Program-made: the position numbers and the translations under genes
Notes under the pieces: generated by a model
Databases searched by the model: none
What the model saw: the letters and a program-made list of their open reading frames with translations, nothing else
Told to the model about the DNA's origin: nothing
Origin: Candidatus Eiseniibacteriota bacterium
GTDB lineage: Bacteria > Eisenbacteria > RBG-16-71-46 > CAIMUX01 > WJJG01
DNA length: 64,000 bases
Assembly: GCA_023129715.1 (NCBI GenBank)
Contig: JAGMBO010000005.1
Location: 62,001 to 126,000, forward strand
Reading direction: 5' to 3'
Shown here: piece by piece, positions 9,161-17,201 of the stretch
Numbering within the stretch: the first letter of the stretch is position 1
Layout of the letters: each line of letters begins with the position of its first letter

Positions 9161-10758
9161 CAGCCGCCGATATAGGGCAGGTTTCTCAAGTTCCTCAACT
9201 CGTCGGGCGTCATCTCCCGGTAGTCCTCCTCGAGGGGACCCGTCGATTGAGGTGGATGCGCTTCGAGGTAGGCGGGATCGATCCACGAGCGCAGGAGACG
9301 CCCATCGAGCCCCTCGGGAATCGGCTCACCAAGCAGATAGAGCAAGGTCGGCATCAGGTCCACGAGGGTGATCTCGGCACCCGAGTCACGGTCCTTGCGG
9401 CCCGGGGAGATCTCCGCGCCCCGGATCGCGTAGATGCCGTTCATGCGATGCCATCCCGACAAGCTCTTGGGGTGAGGCACGATCACCGGTCCCGGATCGC
9501 CGGGCTCGCGACTGCCCTCAACCAGGAAGTAGCCGAAGGCAGGCACCACGGTCAGATCGGGCCCCTTCTCGGCATAGGGACCGCTATAGACCTGGTCCTT
9601 CTCCAGGACGGCGTCACAGACCAGCTGGCCAGTGCGAGGATCGCGCACGCTGCGCAGCGTCGCGGCAATCTTGCGGACAACCTCGCGGGCCTGCTCGGGC
9701 GGCCACCCACCACCAACATCCCGGCCGCGCCGGGCGATGTAGAGGCGGCATGCATCCCCCGGGTCCATCGAGTAGACCGAATTCGCCTCGCGCTCACTCA
9801 CGCCTGAATCGGGCTGTCGGAGCAGGTTCTGCACGCGCAAGTCGTAGCGCAGAGGGCCGAACCCGTGATCGGAGAGCACGAGGACAGTCGCCTCGGAAGA
9901 AACCGCAGCGAGGAGTTGCCCCAGCGCCCGATCTTGCTCGACCCAGAAATCATGGATCGCGCTGCGATAGCGCTGCCCAACCTCGGGATCGTAGTGGGGG
10001 CTCTCCGGGTCCAAGAACTTCCAGAACGTGTGTTGGATCCGATCAATGCCGGTGAAGACAACCCAGAACAGATCGAAGGGCTCGTTCTCGAGCCAGTCGA
10101 GCGCGATGCGCTTGCGCATCCCCCGCCCACGTTCGAAGACAGCCAGCAAGCTGTCCTCATCGCCCTCCTCCATCCGCATCTCCATCGTGTCCAACTCGTA
10201 CTCACCGAGCTGCTCTTCGAGCTCCGGCGGATAGGTGAAGCCGGTGTGATCCTGATGGGGAAAACCGGCAATGCAGATCCCCTCGAGTTGATCGGGCGGG
10301 TCCGTCATGGGAATGTTGAGCAGCAGCGAACGACGTCCGACCGCGCTCAGCACGTTCCAGATCGGCTGGGCTCGGCGGCTCTTGGCGGTCTCGTTGACGA
10401 TGATCTTCTCTCCCGGAATACGTCGCTGGAAATCGAAGACCGCATGCTTGCCCGGATTGACCCCGGTGACCGCAGTCGTCCAAGCGGGCGGAGAGAGGTA
10501 GGGCACGGAGCTCTGCAACTCGCCCCAAGCGCAGGAATCCTGAAGCCCGCCAAGCACCGGGAGGTCGCCGGCGTCGATCCAAGGTTGCAGCAGTTCCCAG
10601 GTCGCACCGTCGAGACCGATGACCACCAGTTGGCCGCTCGAATCCTCCCCGCCACCACAACCCGCTCCGGTCAGGGCGAGCCCGAAGAACAACGCACAGA
10701 GCAACGAGCCGCCGAACGGGAAGCCGGCCCGCCTTGTGAGACTGGAGTTGCGGTTCAT
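9160..10758 (-). CDS. Alkaline-phosphatase-superfamily phosphodiesterase, lipoprotein
   Basis: A 532-residue protein of the type I phosphodiesterase/nucleotide pyrophosphatase group (COG3379-like). A signal peptide ends in the lipobox LTGAGC (Cys near 34), so it should be an outer-facing lipoprotein. The metal and nucleophile residues of the superfamily are visible: IGLDGATW (Asp near 50), PPAWTTAVTG (Thr near 94-95), GIDRIQHTFW (Asp 239, His 243), LSDHGFG (Asp 297, His 298) and a late His in LSGWHRMNG. The ATG at 10758 has GGGGGAG upstream; a GTG nine bases earlier is possible. It converges on the glycosylation operon, so it may hydrolyse a phosphodiester in the same surface polymer or its lipid carrier. 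The substrate is unknown. Confidence 0.86.
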   Translation of the reverse strand: MNRNSSLTRRAGFPFGGSLLCALFFGLALTGAGCGGGEDSSGQLVVIGLDGATWELLQPWIDAGDLPVLGGLQDSCAWGELQSSVPYLSPPAWTTAVTGVNPGKHAVFDFQRRIPGEKIIVNETAKSRRAQPIWNVLSAVGRRSLLLNIPMTDPPDQLEGICIAGFPHQDHTGFTYPPELEEQLGEYELDTMEMRMEEGDEDSLLAVFERGRGMRKRIALDWLENEPFDLFWVVFTGIDRIQHTFWKFLDPESPHYDPEVGQRYRSAIHDFWVEQDRALGQLLAAVSSEATVLVLSDHGFGPLRYDLRVQNLLRQPDSGVSEREANSVYSMDPGDACRLYIARRGRDVGGGWPPEQAREVVRKIAATLRSVRDPRTGQLVCDAVLEKDQVYSGPYAEKGPDLTVVPAFGYFLVEGSREPGDPGPVIVPHPKSLSGWHRMNGIYAIRGAEISPGRKDRDSGAEITLVDLMPTLLYLLGEPIPEGLDGRLLRSWIDPAYLEAHPPQSTGPLEEDYREMTPDELRNLRNLPYIGG

Positions 10759-11025
10759 GAAACCCACTCCCCCGGGGTGGTGCCGCCCTCCGCACCAGCG
10801 GCCGATTCCCAGCCGGAGGACTTCGGAGCCGTGCCGTCAGGACAGCCACGAGGAACAAGGAGGTGGGGCCCCACAGGAGGCCCCACTCGGTCTCGCCAAC
10901 ATCGAGAGCGTTAACCAGGCATCGGACTGCCTCGAACCCTACGGCCCCCGCCAGCGTTACCAAGCCTCGCTGGATCCTACCCAATCTGGGTCGGAGGGTT
11001 CCCCGCGGCCACAGGTATCTGAGGG

Positions 11026-11958
11026 CTAGCGGTAGCTTGCCTTGATCCAGCCCCAGCTCGGGTCGTCTGCGTCATCGGGGGGACACACGTAGTCCCCGCC
11101 ATCCTCGACACAGACCCTATCCGCATGCCAAGTCCCCTCGAGCACCGTGCAATCAGCCTCGGAGAGCATCATGCACACTTCGTCTACACAGCAGGCCCAG
11201 ACGATATCGCAGGGATTCGGGTCGCAGACTGTGCCGACGCCCTCGAAGGTCCCTCCGCTGGTCGTGCACTCGGCCTCCGTCGCCACCGTGCAGACGCCGC
11301 CGAAAGCGCAGCAGGCGCCGGTGTCCGAGACCGGGCAAGGCACGACACCGTCGGTGTAGATGCCCAACGCCCCGAGCGAAGAGGGGGGAAACACGACCTG
11401 GCCACCATGACCCGGCATCGGAATCATCGCTGCATTCTCGGTGGCCGGATTGGCAGCGAGCGGGAGGAGATCTTCGCCGTAGGCATAGCCCGCGAACCAA
11501 TAGAGCGCTTGGTAGTTTCCCGCCCATCCATCCGCACGGGCCACCACAGCGACTCCGTTGTTCGGTCCGGGCCAATTGCCCTGGTCATGCCAAATCTTGT
11601 CGACGATCACGCCATCCGGAACACAGGATCCCGAGGCGACGAAGTAGTAGCTCGACACCCCGTCGTAGTCACCGAGACCGAACTCAAAGCCCTGCCAGGC
11701 TTTCGCCTCGTCCCAAGCGGCGACCACGTACCAGACCGACGAAATCTCCGATTCGGTGTCGATCCGCGCAACCACGTCGCCGCACTCGGTGACGTCGTGG
11801 ATCGTCTCCCAGTCACCACACGCGTCGAGACTGCTCGTATACGTGTAGCCGGGCGGGGCGTGAGTAATCATCACGCCACCGGATAGGTCGTTCTCGTCAG
11901 CCGCGGCAGCATTGCCGAGCAAGGCAACCACCGCCAAAGCCCAGAAAATCCGTCTCAT
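11026..11958 (-). CDS. Secreted Cys-rich protein with GACC modules
   Basis: A 310-residue protein with a clear signal peptide (MRRIFWALAVVALLGNAAAA). An N-terminal beta-rich domain of about 200 residues contains WYVVAAW and FEFGLGDYDG and is followed by two Cys-rich modules, TGACCAFGGVCTVATEAEC...CDPNPC and WACCVDEVCMMLSEADC. The C-terminus is WGWIKASYR. The start follows AAGGAGG at good spacing. The same architecture and a similar C-terminal motif occur in the next gene upstream, so the two are paralogues. TGACC modules of this kind are common in secreted proteins of some FCB and planctomycete genomes but have no assigned function. No catalytic motif is seen. Confidence 0.8.
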   Translation of the reverse strand: MRRIFWALAVVALLGNAAAADENDLSGGVMITHAPPGYTYTSSLDACGDWETIHDVTECGDVVARIDTESEISSVWYVVAAWDEAKAWQGFEFGLGDYDGVSSYYFVASGSCVPDGVIVDKIWHDQGNWPGPNNGVAVVARADGWAGNYQALYWFAGYAYGEDLLPLAANPATENAAMIPMPGHGGQVVFPPSSLGALGIYTDGVVPCPVSDTGACCAFGGVCTVATEAECTTSGGTFEGVGTVCDPNPCDIVWACCVDEVCMMLSEADCTVLEGTWHADRVCVEDGGDYVCPPDDADDPSWGWIKASYR

Positions 11959-12317
11959 TGGCTCGACCTCCTTGACAGAATCCGCATCCGATCCCTTTCC
12001 CACGGGCGCCAGATCCCGCGTAGGATGGACGCGTATGAACCTCCCTACACGCCGCAAGTGAATGGCGAGCCCGGACGTGAGGAACACCTCCCCGACCGGA
12101 CCCCCCGCGGCCACTCACACGCGGGCCAACCCCAAGCACCCACAGGCAGTATGAGCACTTGACGCGCAGTATGCCATCCCACGCGAGAGAGACAAGTCTT
12201 TTTTTTGCAACTGTGTCTAGGATAGCCAACTGGCGGGACTGCCGGGGCAAGAACCGGGGGAAAACGGGTCTCCGGGCTGGCTCGCGGGGCGGAGAGACGC
12301 CGGGGTGGGCACCCGAG
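11959..12317. other. Intergenic region between the two GACC paralogues
   Basis: No open frame with coding character is seen in these 359 bases. It contains an A8 tract on the minus strand (T8 on plus near 12199-12206) and a possible minus-strand promoter at 12168-12195. Two CATACT boxes occur on the minus strand. The remainder shows nothing recognisable. Confidence 0.5.
12168..12195 (-). promoter_or_regulatory. Weak sigma-70-like promoter for the 11958 gene
   Basis: On the minus strand TTGTCT is followed after 16 bases by CATACT (each 4 of 6 matches to consensus), about 200 bases upstream of the start at 11958. An A8 tract just upstream of the -35 could act as an UP element. Confidence 0.35.
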
Positions 12318-13121
12318 CTACTCGTACATCTTCTTGAGCAGCCCCCACGTCGTCTCAATCACCGGCCGATCACAAGGATTGGGGAGGCAGCTGGTGAAAT
12401 CGCCCTGGTAGATCCCCCCCTCTGCAGAGCACTCCTCTTCTTCGAGGATGCTGCACTGGTCGTCCCACAGGCAGCAGGCACCGGTTGGATTGGCCACGCC
12501 CCCGCATGGGTTGTGGCCCATTTGCCCGAAACCGATGGAACCCCGGTTCTCGGCGTAGATCAGGTCGCCTTCGTCCGAACTCACACCGATCACCATGGCA
12601 TTCGCGGTGGTCGGATTGACATCCAGTGGAACGACGACCGGGCAGTAGGCATAGCAGGCGATCCAATAGACTTCGACAAGCTGCCCGCCAGCGGAACCGT
12701 GGGTATGGGCCATAGCGATACCTTCTCCTGGCCCCGGCCAAGCCCCCGTGGTGATCTGCTGCACATCGGATCCCAAGCAGTGACCGAAGTCGATGATCGC
12801 GAGACAGCTCGAGTTGTAGGCACCGAATCCGAACTCGATGGCTCTCAGGCCGGTCGGCCCCGGAGAATTGCTGAAGGAGGCCATCACGAACCAGACCTGG
12901 GCATGCTCCTCATCGACCGCGCCCTGGGGAATAGCCTCTTCGCAGATCGAGAGATCAGCCTGTCCTTCATAGGAAGGTGTCGAACTCGTGTACTGGATCG
13001 TGGGGTTGAGATGAGCGAAGAGCACCGCCCCTTCGAGGGTGTCCGCCATCGCGGGCCGCGCCGCGAGACTCAGCGCCCCAAGGAAGACCGCCGGAATTAG
13101 AAGCCTGGCGTCGCCTCGCAT
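12318..13121 (-). CDS. Secreted Cys-rich protein with GACC module (paralogue)
   Basis: A 267-residue secreted protein with a signal peptide (LLIPAVFLGALSLAARPAMA), a beta-rich domain with WFVMASF and IEFGFGAYNSSC, and one module TGACCLWDDQCSILEEEEC...CLPNPC. It ends ETTWGLLKKMYE. Domain order, the 'WFV.A.F/W' and 'FGFG.Y' segments and the ending match the 310-residue neighbour, with one module fewer. The ATG at 13121 follows GGTGGAGG; the frame stays open for 35 more codons upstream but those lack a ribosome site. Function unknown; probably extracellular or outer-membrane associated. Confidence 0.8.
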   Translation of the reverse strand: MRGDARLLIPAVFLGALSLAARPAMADTLEGAVLFAHLNPTIQYTSSTPSYEGQADLSICEEAIPQGAVDEEHAQVWFVMASFSNSPGPTGLRAIEFGFGAYNSSCLAIIDFGHCLGSDVQQITTGAWPGPGEGIAMAHTHGSAGGQLVEVYWIACYAYCPVVVPLDVNPTTANAMVIGVSSDEGDLIYAENRGSIGFGQMGHNPCGGVANPTGACCLWDDQCSILEEEECSAEGGIYQGDFTSCLPNPCDRPVIETTWGLLKKMYE

Positions 13122-13334
13122 CGACAATTCGCCTCCACCTTGCAGGAATCCCGCCTCGCAGATATCCGCGCCCTGCGGGAATCCAGATTCGCAAGTGGCT
13201 TTCCTTGCCGCCTCAGGACAACCCACTTCTCCCCATCGGCCCCTGGTCCGCGCGCTGCTGCACGGCCTCGCATTCTATCTCTACCCGCTCGAGGCAAGCA
13301 AGTTCAGCGAACTGCCCTTCCGGACCCAACGAGA

Positions 13335-13366
13335 GAACGGCCCGGATCAGATGATCCGAGCCGTTC
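13335..13366. terminator. Long inverted repeat downstream of the dockerin-like gene
   Basis: Fifteen-base arms beginning GAACGGCCCGGATCA are complementary with a single mismatch, separated by two bases, starting 53 bases after the stop at 13419 on the minus strand. The sequence beyond it on that strand (TCTCGTTGGG) is only mildly T-rich. It probably ends or stabilises the 3' end of that transcript. Confidence 0.45.
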
Positions 13367-13418
13367 AACTTGCTAGGCAATCGCTGTCCGGAACCTAGTC
13401 CCGGGCAGCCGCTTGGCA

Positions 13419-14021
13419 CTATGGCGTCCAAATGCATTCATCGCCGTAGTGACGCGCGAAGATGCCAAAGTCCTCCAGATCGGTCTCGCCGTCTCCGGTG
13501 TAGTCCTGGCACGGAGACGTGCTGGAACCGTAGTTACGCGCAAACTCACCGAAGTCCTCGAGATCGACCTTGGCAGAGCACGCGTCGCCCTTCCAGTCAG
13601 TGCTGTTGATCACGTCATAGGTGCGGATCGGGGTTCCCTCTGCATAGATGGTCGCCGCGGCGGCCATCTCGCAGCAACCACCCCACCGCATGTTCATCGT
13701 GACCGCGCCGTAGTCCGGGCTCAACGGATCGTTGTTCGTGTACGCCGTCTGCACCCAAGAATCGCAGATGCACATCTCGCACGCGGCGTTGATCACGATG
13801 GTCACCTCGGCGTCGCCGATCGGCGTGCCGCCGTAGGCAGCAATGAAGATGGTGACGTCGCCATCGGCACGGAACGCCCCATCAGTCAGGAAGCCCGTGA
13901 GCAACGGATTCGACATCAAATCCTGATCCATTACCGTGCAGTAGTCAGGATCGGGAACGCCTGCCCAAGCGCCTCCGCCGACCAGTGCAAGTGCTACCAG
14001 TGCTAACAAAACAATTCTCAT
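13419..14021 (-). CDS. Secreted protein with paired dockerin-like calcium repeats
   Basis: A 200-residue protein with a signal peptide (MRIVLLALVALALVGGGAWA). A middle beta-rich domain contains a Cys cluster (ACEMCICDSW and RWGGCCEMA). At the C-terminus are two loop-helix repeats, KGDACSAKVDLEDFGEFARNYG and DYTGDGETDLEDFGIFARHYG, which have the Asp spacing of the dockerin type I F-hand. The second repeat is canonical and the first has lost part of its loop. Dockerins bind cohesins, but stand-alone dockerin-like pairs are frequent in lineages without cellulosomes. The start at 14021 follows GGGGAGG. A strong promoter is present at 14171-14199. It lies beside two other secreted genes of unknown role. 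Confidence 0.82.
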   Translation of the reverse strand: MRIVLLALVALALVGGGAWAGVPDPDYCTVMDQDLMSNPLLTGFLTDGAFRADGDVTIFIAAYGGTPIGDAEVTIVINAACEMCICDSWVQTAYTNNDPLSPDYGAVTMNMRWGGCCEMAAAATIYAEGTPIRTYDVINSTDWKGDACSAKVDLEDFGEFARNYGSSTSPCQDYTGDGETDLEDFGIFARHYGDECIWTP

Positions 14022-14427
14022 GGCTCAAAAACCTCCCCATGTTGACAACGCTGTTGAAAGCAGCCTTCACGGAGGAAGACCACAAGGCTCAAAGATGCCA
14101 CAACTCATTCGATCCTTGCTGCCTCCGCACCTCCTTTCTGAAGAGGATCACTGCTAGCTTGCACGGTACAAGAATAGCACCAGGTCCCAGGGCTGTCAAG
14201 ACGCCGAACGTCAGAATTCCATTATAGGGGAATGGGATAGCGGATCGAGGGGAAGTCGGAGGAGCCCGATTCCCGTCCCCTCGGACCGGCTGGCGGCAGC
14301 CCGCAGGATGCTGTGACTAGGCGATGGGCAGGATCCACCCGACCCCGGAGGCGCGAGACATGATTACTTCTCTAAGCCGTTGCCAGCAAGCTGACTAGTC
14401 TCGGTGCTCAATCCTCGATCGGCAATC
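14022..14427. other. Intergenic region with promoter, downstream of tRNA-Val
   Basis: About 400 bases without a credible gene. It holds the minus-strand promoter at 14171-14199 and, just upstream of that, a separate minus-strand TATAAT at about 14220-14225 without a good -35. The stretch between 14240 and 14427 shows nothing recognisable. Confidence 0.5.
14171..14199 (-). promoter_or_regulatory. Strong sigma-70-type promoter
   Basis: On the minus strand a perfect TTGACA (14194-14199) is followed after 17 bases by TATTCT (14171-14176), giving a predicted start near 14164 and a leader of about 140 bases before the dockerin-like gene at 14021. Confidence 0.7.
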
Positions 14428-14501
14428 TGGGCGAAACAGGATTTGAACCTGTGACCTCCTGCTTGTAAGGCAGGCGCTCTAACCAACTGAGCTATCCGCC
14501 C
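14428..14501 (-). tRNA. tRNA-Val (anticodon TAC)
   Basis: Read on the minus strand, the 74 bases fold as a complete tRNA. The acceptor stem GGGCGGA pairs with TTCGCCC (one G-T pair), the D arm is GCTC-AGTTGGTTA-GAGC, the anticodon arm is CCTGC-CTTACAA-GCAGG with anticodon TAC, and the T arm is ACAGG-TTCAAAT-CCTGT. The discriminator is A and CCA is not encoded. It follows the small membrane protein gene by 44 bases and could be cotranscribed with it. Confidence 0.97.
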
Positions 14502-14545
14502 TCCCCCGCGGCCGGACAGCCCCGGACCGGCCCCGGGATGACACT

Positions 14546-14893
14546 CTACTCCGTGGGCTCTGCCGGCGCGCCCGGGCGCCCATCCTCCCCGACGGTCCCC
14601 ACCGCGGAGGCATCGGGGCGCTCGCGGACCATCAAGGCACAGGGGATCCCCACAAGAAATCCGGCCACCAGGAGAATCGGCGCCAGCACGATCGACCCCA
14701 TGGCCAGGGCAACGAAACCAACCACGATCACCGCAACCGAGATGGCCAGAAACAACAGCCCCCGCTTCCCGATCCGGACAGCGGCAACCGGCTCGCGAGC
14801 CTCGCGCGGCCGCCGCTTCTCCCGAGACCGCACGGCCGGCGGGCGCGTTCTGCGTGCCGCCCGGCGGTCCTTGCGCCGCTCACTGCGGTCCAT
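14546..14893 (-). CDS. Small two-helix membrane protein, unknown function
   Basis: About 115 residues: a strongly basic N-terminus (RSERRKDRRAARRTRP...), two adjacent hydrophobic helices (GLLFLAISVAVIVVGFVAL and GSIVLAPILLVAGFLVGIPCA) and an acidic-to-neutral tail. The arrangement 'xxGSIxLAPxLLVxGFxxxIPxA' occurs in short uncharacterised membrane proteins of many diderm bacteria; I know no function. I favour the ATG at 14893, which has AAAGGA six bases upstream, but ATGs at 14914 and 14926 are in frame. It lies downstream of mltG in the same direction, 135 bases away, and upstream of the tRNA. Confidence 0.65.
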   Translation of the reverse strand: MDRSERRKDRRAARRTRPPAVRSREKRRPREAREPVAAVRIGKRGLLFLAISVAVIVVGFVALAMGSIVLAPILLVAGFLVGIPCALMVRERPDASAVGTVGEDGRPGAPAEPTE

Positions 14894-15028
14894 ACCTCGT
14901 CCTTTCTCCGCCATCGCCCCGTTCACTTGTCCCCTACAGCCCCGCAGCGTAGCACGCTCTATCAGCGGCGGGCAATTGCCCCGCTCGGCGCAACGGCGAT
15001 CCGGCTCAGCCCCCCCCGGAAACCGTGG

Positions 15029-16048
15029 CTACCGGCCTCGGCGCACGGCCGCCCTGGCACGCTCGTGGGCCTCCAGGTTCGGCGAGAAGACATGACTCCC
15101 ATCGCCCCGGGCCACGAAGTAGAAATCCGGACAGTCCTCGACCGGCCAGAGGGCCGCCTGGATACTCGCCCGGCCCGGCGAACAGATCGGCCCCGGCGGC
15201 AGCCCCTCGTGCAAGTAGGTGTTGTAGGCCGAGGGAGTCTTTAGATCCTCCAGTGCGAGCGGGCGCCCCGGCCGACCCACGGCATAGGCCACGGTCGGAT
15301 CGGCTTGCAGCAGGCGGCCCCCCCGCAGACGGTTGTGATAAACAGCCGAGATCCGGGCCCGCTCCCGCGGCAGCACGGCCTCGGCTTCGATGATCGAGGC
15401 GAGGGTCAGGATCTCGTGGCGCGTCATCCCGAGATCGTCCGCCCGCGCCATCCGTTCCCGGTCGAAGAACGCGAGGCAGGTGCGCCCGAGTTCATCCAGA
15501 ATCCGCTGCGGCCCCACAGCGGGATCGAAGAAGTAGGTCTCGGGGAAGAGATAGCCCTCCAGCGGGCCCTGCGGCAAACCGAGGGATCGGCGCCAGGCAC
15601 TGTCCTGGGCTGCCTCCCGAAACACGGCCGGGGAGAGTCCCAAACGCTCCGAGAGCCGTTCGAGAATCGCGGTAAACACAAACCCTTCGGGAATCGTCAC
15701 CCGCCGCAGCACGACCTGCCCGGCCACGAGTTTCTCGAGGGTTGTGATCGGCGGACTGGCGGCAGAGAGCTCATAGGTACCCGGCTGGATCTCTCGATCT
15801 GCACCGGTCACTCGCGCGTAGAGGAGCAGCGGTTCCCACCGCCCGATCAGTCCCGCGTGGGCCAAGCGCATCAAGATCGTCCGGCCCGCCTCTCCCGCCT
15901 CCACCCGGAAGGCCTGCGGCCCGCCGCGAGGATCGAGCGGTCGATGAAGCCACAGGGCCAACCCCGCCACCAGCAGGCCGGCCACTCCGGCCAGTAGAAG
16001 AGCAACGAGCAGACCTCGCCGCCCCGGCCCGACCGCGCCCGGCCCCAT
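15029..16048 (-). CDS. mltG: Endolytic murein transglycosylase MltG
   Basis: A 339-residue membrane-anchored lytic transglycosylase that cuts nascent peptidoglycan strands in the periplasm. After a short cytoplasmic tail there is one helix (RRGLLVALLLAGVAGLLVAG), a LysM-like segment, and the YceG domain with LEGYLFPETYFF (holding the catalytic Glu), LASIIEAEA, VYHNRL, LQADPTVAYA and SPGRASIQAAL. All are hallmark blocks of the family, and the length is normal. I place the start at 16048, four bases after the ruvX stop. An upstream in-frame ATG at 16102 would overlap ruvX by 50 bases. It is the last identifiable enzyme of the long operon that begins with divIVA. Confidence 0.94.
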   Translation of the reverse strand: MGPGAVGPGRRGLLVALLLAGVAGLLVAGLALWLHRPLDPRGGPQAFRVEAGEAGRTILMRLAHAGLIGRWEPLLLYARVTGADREIQPGTYELSAASPPITTLEKLVAGQVVLRRVTIPEGFVFTAILERLSERLGLSPAVFREAAQDSAWRRSLGLPQGPLEGYLFPETYFFDPAVGPQRILDELGRTCLAFFDRERMARADDLGMTRHEILTLASIIEAEAVLPRERARISAVYHNRLRGGRLLQADPTVAYAVGRPGRPLALEDLKTPSAYNTYLHEGLPPGPICSPGRASIQAALWPVEDCPDFYFVARGDGSHVFSPNLEAHERARAAVRRGR

Positions 16049-16052
16049 CGCC

Positions 16053-16646
16053 TTATGTGCCCGGCGGTCGATCGCCGGAGGGTCCGGTCCGCATTGCATC
16101 AAGGTAGTCCTGCAGGATGAGCGTCGCCGCGAGCTTGTCGATCTCCCCCGTCACGCGGCGGCGGCGCGCCTCACGGGCGCCCCCCCGTCCCCCCGGGGCC
16201 TGCCGCGCCCGGCCCGCGCGCCGCCCTCGGCGCACCCGACGCTCCCGTAGCTCGGCGGCCCCAGCGGCCTCGCCGCGCAGAATCGATTCCGCCTCCCAGC
16301 TGCTGAGCGCCTCGTTCCAGAGAACCACTTCGGCGGCACAGACCCGGCGCAGCTCCGCCGCCAGACGCTGCGCGCGAACGGCGATCTCGTTGGCCGCCCC
16401 CACCGGCCCCTCGGGCAGGCCGATCACCACCTTGGCCACCCGATGCTGCTCGGCAAGCGTGCGCAGGTGCGTGAGCAACGCATCCCCGGTCAACGAGACG
16501 GTCTCGAGGGGCGAGGCCAGTGTCGCGCTCGGATCGCTAAGCGCGATCCCCGTGCGGCGCGTGCCGAGGTCGATCGCCATCACCCGCCGCTCGACAGGAG
16601 CGCTGGGCTTCCGATCGTGAGGAAATTCCGAAGTGTTCGGCGACAT
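16053..16646 (-). CDS. ruvX: Holliday junction resolvase-like RuvX (YqgF)
   Basis: About 197 residues with an RNase H fold. VMAIDLGTRRTGIALSDP carries the first catalytic Asp, VVIGLPEGPVGAANE is the second block, and the C-terminal DKLAATLILQDYLD carries the last Asp. The family acts in pre-16S rRNA 5' maturation and possibly junction resolution. It is longer than the usual 130-150 residues because of an N-terminal extension and an Arg/Gly/Ala-rich insert (about 35 residues, around RRVRRGRRAGRARQA) just before the last motif, where family members normally have a short loop. The ATG at 16646 is five bases after the preceding stop; initiation nearer the MAIDLG Met at 16580 is possible. Confidence 0.88.
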   Translation of the reverse strand: MSPNTSEFPHDRKPSAPVERRVMAIDLGTRRTGIALSDPSATLASPLETVSLTGDALLTHLRTLAEQHRVAKVVIGLPEGPVGAANEIAVRAQRLAAELRRVCAAEVVLWNEALSSWEAESILRGEAAGAAELRERRVRRGRRAGRARQAPGGRGGAREARRRRVTGEIDKLAATLILQDYLDAMRTGPSGDRPPGT

Positions 16647-16651
16647 CCCGG

Positions 16652-17104
16652 TCAGAGCGCCGCCCTGCGGGCGGGGTGATGTTTCGTCAGAACCGCAGTG
16701 CACCCTTTTCCGGCTTCCATCTCGAAGACGACTTCGTCCATCAGGCTTTTCATGATGAAAATGCCGCGTCCCCGCGGCTCAAGCAGGCTCTCGGGCCCGG
16801 TGGGGTTGGCGTTCAAGACCTTGCCGACATCGAAGCCGGGCCCCTTGTCATGGACCTTCACGCGCAGGACGTCGGGTGCGACCTCGAAGACGATCCCCAC
16901 GGGGTGGGCCGGATTGTACTGGTGGCCGTGTTGGATCGCATTGGTGGCGGCCTCGAGCACCGAGTTGGCCACGCTGTTGGCATCCTCCTCGGAGAAGGCC
17001 ATCTGCTCCGCGATCCCGGTCGCCATCCTATCGACGAGATCCAGCCACTCGAGACGACTGGGTATCTCGAGGACGATCTTGCTGGGCGGGAGTCTCTCCG
17101 CCAT
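16652..17104 (-). CDS. RsbW-like anti-sigma factor / HATPase serine kinase
   Basis: A 150-residue GHKL ATPase of the RsbW/SpoIIAB type. The N box is EAATNAIQHG (Asn 55), the G1 box is DKGPGFD (86-92) and the G2 region is RGRGIFIMKSLMDEV (111-125), matching HATPase_c_2 proteins that phosphorylate an STAS antagonist and sequester a sigma factor. The start at 17104 follows GAGGG. It lies 97 bases downstream of the STAS gene, so the two form a classic partner-switch pair. No sigma factor or PP2C phosphatase is encoded in this window, so the regulated target is unknown. Confidence 0.9.
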   Translation of the reverse strand: MAERLPPSKIVLEIPSRLEWLDLVDRMATGIAEQMAFSEEDANSVANSVLEAATNAIQHGHQYNPAHPVGIVFEVAPDVLRVKVHDKGPGFDVGKVLNANPTGPESLLEPRGRGIFIMKSLMDEVVFEMEAGKGCTAVLTKHHPARRAAL

Positions 17105-17201
17105 CCACAACCCTCGCAACGCGCGCCGTGCCCCGGATGCATCCCCCACGCCCTGTCCCTGGTCGGACGGCGTGCTCACCCCCGGTCGCATCCGCGCCCG
17201 A

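Noticed and set aside
11125-11886. Plus-strand open frame opposite a secreted GACC protein
   Set aside because: The minus strand has a signal peptide, Cys modules and a ribosome site; the plus frame has none.
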